In this document: piece by piece, positions 1 to 5,467 of the stretch
Numbering within the stretch: the first letter of the stretch is position 1
Layout: each line of letters begins with the position of its first letter
Source: an uncultured Selenomonadaceae bacterium
Lineage (GTDB): Bacteria > Bacillota > Negativicutes > Selenomonadales > Selenomonadaceae
Assembly (NCBI GenBank): GCA_905235425.1
Contig: CAJOKY010000142.1
Span: 1 to 8,126, forward strand
Direction of reading: 5' to 3'
DNA length: 8,126 bases
Made by a program: the position numbers and the translations under genes
Notes under the pieces: model-generated
Told to the model about the DNA's origin: nothing
Seen by the model: only the letters and a program-made list of their open reading frames with translations
Databases searched by the model: none

Positions 1-100
1 TGTATATGTACCCGTACGTTAGCGGGGAATTCAAGCCTGTGGAGCGTCATACCAAACGCAAGTAGCTACGGCAAAAGCGGACGCGGTGAATCAGGAATGA
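1..100 (+). pseudogene. Probable decayed 3' end of an IS200/IS605-type tnpB gene
   Basis: Reading the frame that starts at base 2 gives a tail containing GIQACGASYQTQ and ending AVNQE before TGA at 98-100. This resembles the extreme C-terminus of many TnpB (OrfB) proteins, which often have an ACG motif followed by a KQE-type ending. A TAG at 20-22 interrupts the same frame, and another frame reads SGEFKPVERHTKRK, also TnpB-tail-like, so the piece looks frameshifted or decayed. The zinc-ribbon and RuvC-like domains would lie outside the window, so the family call rests on about 25 residues. It could instead be an unrelated gene end. Confidence is therefore modest. Confidence 0.4.
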
Positions 101-106
101 GACATT

Positions 107-121
107 AAAGCTTGTAGCTTT
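107..121 (+). other. Short hairpin just after the tnpB-like tail, possible IS right-end structure
   Basis: AAAGCT and AGCTTT form a perfect 6-bp stem around a TGT loop, 6 bases after the TGA of the tnpB-like tail. IS200/IS605 elements carry small subterminal hairpins at their ends, and their right end is also the source of the TnpB guide RNA scaffold. The position fits such an end, but the exact element boundary cannot be seen. There is no T-run suggesting an intrinsic terminator. Confidence 0.3.
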
Positions 122-151
122 TTATAAGTTCTCAGTAACGGCTAAGACTTT

Positions 152-1177
152 ATGACAAGAATAAATTTTGATGAAGGCGTTGAACTTTTGACAAACGGCG
201 ATTTATTGGAACTGGGTAAAACTGCCGATAAAATACGCCGTGAAAAATTTGGCGACACCGTGACTTTTATAATCGACAGAAATATTAACTACACGAACAT
301 TTGTAAAAATGAGTGTAAATTCTGCGCGTTTTGGCGTCGAAAGAATCACAAAGACGCGTACGTTTTAAGTCACGAAGAAATTTTAGAAAAAGTTCGTGAA
401 ACGGTTGACGCCGGCGGTACGCAGGTAATGATTCAAGGCGGCTTGCATCCCGACCTGCCGCTTGCGTATTATGAAGAAATGTTACGCGGCATTAAGAAAA
501 ATTTTAACGTGACAATTCATTCTTTCACTGCGACAGAAATTTTACACTTCGCGCAGATTGAAGGCATTACAATTTTGGACGTGCTGAAACGTCTGCAGGC
601 GGCGGGGCTTGACAGTTTACCCGGCGGCGGCGCGGAAATTTTGGTTGACGAAGTGCGCAGAAAAATCAGTCCCCAAAAAATAATGACCGATGACTGGTTG
701 AAAGTCATGCGGCTTGCTCATTCAATCGGTATGAAGACGACGGCTACAATGGTTATCGGTTTTGGTGAAACGTATGCACAGCGTCTTGAACATATGGAAA
801 AAATTAGGCGTTTGCAAGATGAGACCGACGGTTTTCGTGCTTTTATTACGTGGACTTATCAGCCGAAAAATACCATACTCGGCGGCGAAAAAATTAATTC
901 GTGGGATTATATGAAAACCTTAGCCGTCACGCGAATTTTTTTGGATAATATAGACCACATTCAAGGTTCGTGGGTGACGCAGGGCGAAAGGATAGGGCAA
1001 TTAACCTTAGCTTTCGGCGCTGATGATTTAGGAAGTATTATGCTTGAAGAAAACGTCGTACGCGCGGCAGGTACGGCTTTTGAAATGTCGATTGATAAAA
1101 TGGTAAAGCTGATTCGCGGCGCAGGAAAAATTCCGGCGCAACGTAATACCAAGTACGAAATTTTGAAACGGTTTTAA
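152..1177 (+). CDS. mqnC: Cyclic dehypoxanthinyl futalosine synthase (radical SAM, menaquinone biosynthesis)
   Basis: This is a radical SAM enzyme of the futalosine route to menaquinone. It cyclises dehypoxanthinyl futalosine to its cyclic form in the cytoplasm. The 341-residue protein has the CX3CX2C cluster motif as CKNECKFC (Cys51, Cys55, Cys58), followed by the MqnC-type stretches QGGLHPDLPLAYYEEM (about 95-110) and SLPGGGAEIL. Length and N-terminus (FDEGVELL...ADKIRR) match the family, supporting the ATG at 152. No convincing Shine-Dalgarno sequence precedes it: the bases upstream read CGGCTAAGACTTT. No other mqn gene is visible in the window. The tnpB-like remnant ends only about 50 bases upstream, so an insertion may have separated the gene from its original leader. 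The family call is confident. Confidence 0.93.
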   Translation: MTRINFDEGVELLTNGDLLELGKTADKIRREKFGDTVTFIIDRNINYTNICKNECKFCAFWRRKNHKDAYVLSHEEILEKVRETVDAGGTQVMIQGGLHPDLPLAYYEEMLRGIKKNFNVTIHSFTATEILHFAQIEGITILDVLKRLQAAGLDSLPGGGAEILVDEVRRKISPQKIMTDDWLKVMRLAHSIGMKTTATMVIGFGETYAQRLEHMEKIRRLQDETDGFRAFITWTYQPKNTILGGEKINSWDYMKTLAVTRIFLDNIDHIQGSWVTQGERIGQLTLAFGADDLGSIMLEENVVRAAGTAFEMSIDKMVKLIRGAGKIPAQRNTKYEILKRF

Positions 1178-1199
1178 ATTTTTTAAGCGTATTTAAATT

Positions 1200-1363
1200 T
1201 TTAGGGACTGTTGAATAAATCAAACTTAAACCAAGTTGCAAATTTTGATAACGTTGCATTAAGAGAGGCGCACAAGGACGTGCGCCGTTGCGCGGGCTCG
1301 CAGGACGCGAGTGAGCGCAACATGTTTCTTTTGTTACTTTTCTTTGCGTCAAAGAAAAGTAAA
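1200..1363. repeat. Three-hairpin intergenic element, likely dispersed repeat
   Basis: Three inverted repeats lie in a row between convergent mqnC and tRNA-Arg. Hairpin 1 pairs GGCGCAC (1267-1273) with GTGCGCC (1280-1286). Hairpin 2 pairs GTTGCGC (1287-1293) with GCGCAAC (1315-1321), with an inner stem CTCGC/GCGAG (1297-1301 and 1307-1311). Both terminal loops contain AGGAC. Hairpin 3 is a perfect 13-bp stem, TTACTTTTCTTTG (1334-1346) and CAAAGAAAAGTAA (1350-1362), with the loop CGT. The left side begins GGGACTGTTGAATAA, which resembles insertion-sequence termini, but no matching right end is seen. It may be a small non-autonomous mobile element or a structured repeat that also stops transcription from both sides. 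No long T-run follows any stem. Confidence 0.55.
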
Positions 1364-1403
1364 TATAATAATTTTGAAACGCTTTTAATTTTGGGCAAAA
1401 AAA

Positions 1404-1478
1404 TGGTGCGCTCGGCGGGAATCGAACCCACGCTTTCAGCTCCGGAGGCTAACGTCATATCCACTTGACTACGAGCAC
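1404..1478 (-). tRNA. tRNA-Arg, anticodon CCG
   Basis: The reverse strand folds into a full 75-nt cloverleaf. The acceptor GTGCTCG pairs with CGAGCGC (one G-U). The D stem is GTCA/TGAC around a loop containing GG. The anticodon stem TTAGC/GCTGA (one T-G pair) holds the loop CTCCGGA, giving anticodon CCG, which reads the arginine codon CGG. A 4-nt variable region is followed by the T stem GTGGG/CCCGC with loop TTCGATT. The discriminator base is A and the CCA end is encoded (TGG at 1404-1406 on the plus strand). A sigma-70-type promoter sits immediately upstream, so it appears to be transcribed on its own, independently of serS. Confidence 0.96.
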
Positions 1479-1498
1479 ACTTTATTAAATTTTAATCA

Positions 1499-1527
1499 AC
1501 TTTAGCACAAATATTTTTTTCTGTCAA
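1499..1527 (-). promoter_or_regulatory. Sigma-70-type promoter for tRNA-Arg
   Basis: On the minus strand a consensus -35 box TTGACA (1527-1522) is followed after exactly 17 nt by TAAAGT (1504-1499) as the -10 box, a 4/6 match to TATAAT. Transcription would begin about 14 nt before the mature tRNA 5' end at 1478. The placement in the gap between serS and the tRNA fits a dedicated tRNA promoter. Confidence 0.7.
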
Positions 1528-1581
1528 ATTCGGCAGGCATCGCGGCTTATCAAAGTCGTATTTTTATTTTTAGCAAAGAAT

Positions 1582-1884
1582 TTATTTTTCAACAGAAATT
1601 TTTTCAACGCCCATGTACGGTACAAGCGCCTTTGGAATTACAACAGAGCCGTCCGCCTGCTGATAATTTTCCAAAATCGCGGCTACCGTCCTGCCGACCG
1701 CGATACCCGAGCCGTTCAGCGTGTGAACAAATTCCGGCTTAGATTTATTGTCGCGTTTAAATTTAATATTCGCCCTGCGTGCTTGATAATCGGTGCAGTT
1801 GGAGCAGGAAGAAATTTCGCGGTACTTATTCTGCGCGGGCATCCAAACTTCAATGTCATAAGTTTTGGCAGAAGTAAAGCTCAT
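1582..1884 (-). pseudogene. serS: Seryl-tRNA synthetase, C-terminal part of a frameshifted gene
   Basis: This 100-residue frame (MSFTSAKTYDIEVWMPAQ...) is the C-terminal quarter of seryl-tRNA synthetase. It carries class II motif 3 as NGSGIAVGRTVA (about 57-68), which binds ATP, and the conserved segment KYREISSCSNCTDYQARR. Reading upstream in the same frame gives LCTGD directly before the ATG, the residues expected in intact SerRS, so this is a continuation of the preceding half and not a separate gene. Its ATG (1884-1882) overlaps the TGA of the N-terminal half as ATGA, but no Shine-Dalgarno sequence precedes it. It could be made only by translational coupling, or not at all. The gene ends ISVEK at TAA. 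Confidence 0.85.
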
Positions 1885-2843
1885 GTCGCCGGTACAAAGT
1901 AAATTTCTAAAATTTTTAATACGTCTTCTGCCGCCGCAACCATGCTTTCAAGCTCCGCCCATGATTCTTCCGGCTTGGTGAATTTAATCAGTTCGACTTT
2001 GTTAAACTGGTGTTGACGAATAAGCCCGCGCGTATCACGTCCCGCCGCGCCTGCTTCTGCGCGAAAACACGCCGTGTAGCAGCTGAAATATTCCGGTAAA
2101 ATTTCTGCAGGTAAAATTTCGTCGCGGTGATAATTCGTCGTAGGAACTTCAGCAGTAGGTACAAGGTAGTAGTCCATACCTTCAAGCTTGAACATATCCT
2201 CCGCGAATTTCGGCAGTTGTCCCGTACCGATCATGCTGTTTTTGTTTACAATGTACGGCGCAAGCATTTCAGTATAGCCGTGCTTATTCGCATGCAAATC
2301 CATCATGAAATTTATGCAAGCGCGTTCAAGCCGTGCGCCGAGACCGCGATAAAATGTAAAACGTGCGCCGGTGACTTTAGACGCGCGGTCGAAGTCAAAA
2401 ATATTTAAGTCAGTGCCAATATCCCAATGCGCCTTAGGTTCAAATTCAAATTTGCGCGGTTCACCCCAACGCCGCATTTCGGGGTTTTGCGTATCGTCAA
2501 CGCCGACAGGTACATCGTCTGCCGGCATATTCGGTATGCTTAAAAGAATTTCGCGCAGTTTATCTTCAACTTCACGTGCCTCTGCATCAAGCGCAGAAAT
2601 TTTTTTGCCGAGTTCGCGTACTTCTGCAGAAATTTTTTCAGTATCTTCACCGGCTTTTCTCAATTCGCCGATTTTTTTTGACGTGGAATTTTTTTGACTT
2701 TTAAGGTTATCCGCTTCATTTAAAATGTCGCGGCGCTTTTTTTCCAACTCTGCAAAGCCGTCAAGATTCAGTGAGTTATTGCGTTTCTTCAACATGGCGC
2801 GTACAACGTCGAGGTTATCGCGCACAAACTTCATATCTAACAT
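1881..2843 (-). pseudogene. serS: Seryl-tRNA synthetase, N-terminal part of a frameshifted gene
   Basis: SerRS charges tRNA-Ser with serine in the cytoplasm. The 320-residue frame starts MLDMKFVRDN and has the long antiparallel coiled-coil tRNA-binding arm (about 28-100). The class II core follows, with motif 2 at about 260-280 (ACFRAEAGAAGRDTRG) and the segment HQFNKVELIKF. It then runs KILEI and leaves frame as YFVPAT before TGA. The family normally continues with roughly PYRVVLLCTGD. Only two bases (TA) lie between the ATT codon for Ile and the CTT of LCTGD, which fits a 16-nt deletion with loss of frame. With those residues restored the protein would be about 425 residues, the normal SerRS length. 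The start is supported by GGGAGA at 2858-2853. An essential gene in this state implies a second serS, a functional split enzyme, or a sequence error. Confidence 0.88.
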
Positions 2844-2864
2844 TGTAAAAAATCTCCCGTGAAA

Positions 2865-3494
2865 TTATTTGTCTTGGAAAGTCGTAACAGAATATCTGTA
2901 GGCGTCAAGAAGTTCTTCCGTCAATTCATCGGCAACAATCATAATGGACATACATTTACCGCTTTTCGTGCGGAAATAAGTCACTGCCGCTTGATTGCTT
3001 GCCGTAACGAGTTCAACTTCTCCTTGTTCATTTTTTCTTTCAAGTTCCTTCGCGGTAATTGCGAAAACGCCTTTAGTGTCCTTCGTGATACTTGCAACCG
3101 TCGCCACTTCAAAGAGATTGGCTTCTTTCAACTTCGCAATGTAAGCGTCCATAGTTTTTTGATCTGCCGTATTGAAGTCGGGAACTACCTTGCCGTCGAA
3201 TGCATCAAATTCAATTCTGTATATGTAGAGCGGTTCATTTTGCGCGTTAAGGAAGAAAAGCGTTTCACCTTTAAGCGCGGGTGTTTCAAATTTCATATCT
3301 GTTGCAACGGGTTTTGTGGGACATTTTATCGTGTATTTGTAGGAAGGGCTGGAGTAGTCTACAAAGTTATTGGTATCAATATTTACGGCTTTATTTTCTG
3401 TTGCAGTAGGTGCCGCGTTGTTGTCTGCCGCAAAAGTTATTGGCGAAAACAAAGTTAAAAGTATCGCCGCTGTTGTAAAAATTTTCTTAATCAA
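2865..3494 (-). CDS. Secreted protein of unknown function
   Basis: I do not recognise this family. I place the start at TTG (3494-3492), because an ideal GGAGG (3507-3503) sits 8 nt before it. An in-frame ATG at 3509 overlaps that ribosome binding site and would be a poor start. The 209-residue product begins with a clear Sec signal peptide: two lysines, a hydrophobic core AAILLTLF, and a likely signal peptidase I site after TFA (about residue 22). The mature part has an Asn/Thr/Ala-rich linker and then a mixed alpha/beta domain starting YSSPSYKYTIKCPTKP. It has only two cysteines (in KCPTK and GKCMS), which could form a disulfide. It lies between pncC and serS with short gaps, probably co-transcribed. 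A lineage-specific cell-envelope protein is the most that can be said. Confidence 0.75.
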   Translation of the reverse strand: MIKKIFTTAAILLTLFSPITFAADNNAAPTATENKAVNIDTNNFVDYSSPSYKYTIKCPTKPVATDMKFETPALKGETLFFLNAQNEPLYIYRIEFDAFDGKVVPDFNTADQKTMDAYIAKLKEANLFEVATVASITKDTKGVFAITAKELERKNEQGEVELVTASNQAAVTYFRTKSGKCMSIMIVADELTEELLDAYRYSVTTFQDK

Positions 3495-3510
3495 AATTGT
3501 TACCTCCATT

Positions 3511-3545
3511 TTAGGGAACAGGGATTAGGGAACAGGGATTAGAAA
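3511..3545 (-). repeat. Heptamer tandem repeat upstream of the secreted protein gene
   Basis: On the plus strand TTAGGGA and ACAGGGA alternate: 3511-3517, 3518-3524, 3525-3531 and 3532-3538, followed by a degenerate TTAGAAA (3539-3545). The 14-bp pair is repeated exactly. In the transcribed (minus) direction the array carries TAA every 14 nt and ends just before the GGAGG of the secreted protein gene. A second GGAGG (3558-3554) lies between the pncC stop codon and the array but has no start codon at a usable distance, as if repeat growth had separated a binding site from its gene. Confidence 0.8.
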
Positions 3546-3567
3546 AACTGTTTCCTCCTACCTGCTA

Positions 3568-4035
3568 CTAGAATAAATCTTTAATCATATTCAATGCCGC
3601 ATCGGCAGATTGATTTTTAATTTCTGCGCGCGTACCGGTGAAATTAAAGCGCTTAACTTCGGTTTTATCGGCATTGCTGACAGAAATGTAAACCGTACCG
3701 ACAGGCTTTTCAGCCGAGCCGCCGTCCGGTCCCGCAATGCCCGTAACTCCTACGCCTATATTTGTTTTAAAAAGTTCGCGTACGTTTTCAGACATTTGCC
3801 GCGCAGTTTGTTCACTTACCGCGCCAAATTCTTGCAACGTTTCAGCTTTAACTTTCAAAACAGAATTTTTCACGGCGTTGGAATACGAGACGATTGACCC
3901 TTGCACATAGGCTGAACTGCCTGCAACGTCCGTAAGCCTGGACGTTAAAAAACCGCCTGTACAAGATTCTGCACAAGCTATCGTCAAATTTTTTTCGCGC
4001 AGAAGTTTTCCAACTTCACTTTCCAAATTCATCAT
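3568..4035 (-). CDS. pncC: Stand-alone CinA C-terminal domain, nicotinamide-nucleotide amidase
   Basis: The 155-residue protein is the CinA C-terminal domain (PncC family), which hydrolyses nicotinamide mononucleotide to nicotinate mononucleotide and ammonia in pyridine-nucleotide salvage. The family signature is present: ACAESCTGG (about 20-28, with the catalytic-type Ser24), GSIVSYSNAVK (46-56, with the Tyr and Lys expected near the active site), and GVTGIAGPDGG (96-106). The N-terminal molybdopterin-binding-like domain of full CinA proteins is absent. This is a recognised short form and does not look like damage, since both the start and the upstream rimO are intact. The ribosome binding site TAGGAGGT ends 17 nt before the first ATG, unusually far; a second ATG follows immediately. 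The gap to the rimO stop is 28 bases, indicating co-transcription. Confidence 0.88.
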   Translation of the reverse strand: MMNLESEVGKLLREKNLTIACAESCTGGFLTSRLTDVAGSSAYVQGSIVSYSNAVKNSVLKVKAETLQEFGAVSEQTARQMSENVRELFKTNIGVGVTGIAGPDGGSAEKPVGTVYISVSNADKTEVKRFNFTGTRAEIKNQSADAALNMIKDLF

Positions 4036-4052
4036 AAAATTTAAACGCTATA

Positions 4053-4057
4053 CCTCC
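4053..4057 (-). promoter_or_regulatory. Ribosome binding site of pncC with unusually long spacing
   Basis: GGAGG on the minus strand lies 17 nt before the ATG at 4035. An in-frame TAG (4050-4048) separates the two, and the codons CGT TTA AAT TTT between them offer no normal start. The choice is therefore between long-spaced initiation at ATG 4035 and an undetected alternative. Confidence 0.55.
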
Positions 4058-4063
4058 TAAACA

Positions 4064-5395
4064 TTACTTTGAAATTTTTTCAGCCGCTAAATCGTAGACA
4101 AAACCCGCCAGTACTTTTACGCGAATAATGTCACCGGCGTTACTTCTGTTATCGTTTTCAATGTAAATTTGCCCGTCGACTTCAGGCGCCTCTCGGTAAG
4201 AGCGACCCGCCACGACTTCTGAAACTTCCATATCGCGCCCTTCGACAAGCACTTCAAATTCCTTGCCTTCAAGACTTTCATTAATCTCCTGCGAAATAAG
4301 ACTTTGAATGCTCATCAATTCGTGATAACGTTCCTGCGCCGTGCCTTCGTCAATCTGCCCATCCATTTCATAAGCGGCGGTACCTTCCTCCGGCGAATAT
4401 ACAAAGACGCCGACTTTATCCAGCCTTTGCGTTTCGATAAAATTTTTCAGCGTCTGAAATTCTTCGTCCGTTTCGCCGGGAAAACCTACCATAAACGTAG
4501 AGCGAATTGCGACGTTTGGAATTTTTTCGCGCAGTTTGTTCAAAAGTGTTTCAATCGATTCACGCGTATCAGGTCTGTGCATACGCTTTAAAACCGCGTC
4601 ATCTGCGTGTTGCAGGGGTAAATCGACGTACTTGCAAATTTTCGGTTCACTGGCAATTAAATCAATCAATTCATCAGTGAAATGTTGCGGGTATGAATAC
4701 AAAATTCTTATCCAATGAATTTTTTCAACCTTGACAAGCTCGCGCAAAAGGTCACAAAGTTTCACTTCGCCGTAAATATCGCGTCCGTAATTTGTAGTAT
4801 CCTGCGCGATTAAATTAATTTCCTTGACGCCGTTTTCAGCCAGCTTTTCAACTTCTGCGAGTATGTCTTCAATCGGTCGGGAAATTTGCTTGCCTCGTAT
4901 AAGCGGAATGGCACAGAAAGCGCAGCGGTGGTTACAACCCTCAGCAATTTTCACGTACGCGGTATAATCCGGCGTCGTGATAAGGCGCGGCGTTTTGGCG
5001 CTGTATATAACTTCTTTTTCGCCAATTAAAATTACGCGTCTGCCGGAAAGCGTTTCTTCAACCGCCTCCATAATGCGATGCCACGCGCCGGTGCCTACAA
5101 TGGCGTCAATTTCCGGCATTTCGTCCAAAAGTTCCTGCCGATAGCGCTGCCCTAAGCAACCGGCAACGATTAATGAGCGGCAATTACCTTCAACTTTGTA
5201 TTCGGCAAAATTTAAAATCGTCGTGATAGATTCTTCTTTAGCCGACGCGATAAATGCGCAGGTGTTTATTATCAAGATATCTGCTTCGGCGGGATTGGGG
5301 GTAATGATTATGCCGTTATCGCGCAGTATGCCGAGCATTACTTCAGTGTCGACTAAATTTTTTGCGCACCCTAAACTAATAACTCCTACTTTCAA
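4064..5395 (-). CDS. rimO: Ribosomal protein S12 methylthiotransferase
   Basis: RimO adds a methylthio group to a conserved aspartate of ribosomal protein S12, using two iron-sulfur clusters. The 443-residue length is normal. The N-terminal methylthiotransferase domain supplies Cys10 (SLGCAKN), Cys46 (NTCAF) and Cys80 (AGCLGQR) for the auxiliary cluster. The radical SAM motif is CNHRCAFC (Cys154, Cys158, Cys161), followed by PLIRGKQISRP, typical of RimO rather than MiaB. A C-terminal TRAM domain occupies about 375-440. The start is TTG (5395-5393), preceded at 8 nt by GGAG, which forms the last part of the heptamer array that follows the upstream gene. It sits between a solute-binding protein gene and pncC. 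Many Firmicutes have pgsA between rimO and cinA; it is absent here. Confidence 0.96.
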   Translation of the reverse strand: MKVGVISLGCAKNLVDTEVMLGILRDNGIIITPNPAEADILIINTCAFIASAKEESITTILNFAEYKVEGNCRSLIVAGCLGQRYRQELLDEMPEIDAIVGTGAWHRIMEAVEETLSGRRVILIGEKEVIYSAKTPRLITTPDYTAYVKIAEGCNHRCAFCAIPLIRGKQISRPIEDILAEVEKLAENGVKEINLIAQDTTNYGRDIYGEVKLCDLLRELVKVEKIHWIRILYSYPQHFTDELIDLIASEPKICKYVDLPLQHADDAVLKRMHRPDTRESIETLLNKLREKIPNVAIRSTFMVGFPGETDEEFQTLKNFIETQRLDKVGVFVYSPEEGTAAYEMDGQIDEGTAQERYHELMSIQSLISQEINESLEGKEFEVLVEGRDMEVSEVVAGRSYREAPEVDGQIYIENDNRSNAGDIIRVKVLAGFVYDLAAEKISK

Positions 5396-5404
5396 ACTCT
5401 ATAC

Positions 5405-5467
5405 TCCTACTTACTATTCACTACTCACTACTCACTATTCACTACTCACTACTTACTAATCCCTAAA
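5405..5467 (-). repeat. Heptamer tandem repeat between the solute-binding protein gene and rimO
   Basis: Nine consecutive 7-bp units run from 5405 to 5467. The central five (5419-5453) are CACTACT or CACTATT on the plus strand, and the outer ones are variants (TCCTACT, TACTATT, TACTAAT, CCCTAAA). In the transcribed minus direction the unit reads TAGTGAG or TAGTGAA, so a TAG recurs every 7 nt. The array begins at the TAG stop of the solute-binding protein gene (5458-5456) and ends in TAGGAG, the rimO ribosome binding site. The plus-strand reading has no stops, so the stop content is specific to the sense strand. Confidence 0.9.

Noticed and set aside
1173..1202. Target-site duplication formed by two copies of TTTAAATTTTT
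   Set aside because: The copies are 19 bp apart start to start, with nothing element-like between them. In such AT-rich sequence the repeat is likely chance.
1334..1362. Standard intrinsic terminator at the 13-bp hairpin
   Set aside because: The stem is AT-rich and is not followed by a T-run on either strand. It may still affect transcription, but it does not meet the usual pattern.
1201..1468. Open frames on both strands across the mqnC-tRNA gap
   Set aside because: They run through the hairpin element and into the tRNA gene, start at TTG or without a ribosome binding site, and resemble no protein family. They are best explained as by-products of the inverted repeats.
2859..3458. 199-codon plus-strand open frame opposite the secreted protein gene
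   Set aside because: The minus-strand frame has a signal peptide, an ideal ribosome binding site and operon context. The plus-strand product is Phe/Arg/Cys-rich and shows no recognisable protein pattern, typical of an antisense shadow.
3568..4035. Truncated cinA pseudogene
   Set aside because: The C-terminal domain is complete, with its active-site motifs intact and the upstream gene undisturbed. Single-domain PncC proteins are a known normal form.
5405..5467. CRISPR array
   Set aside because: The units are only 7 bp and directly adjacent, with no spacers. This is a short tandem repeat.
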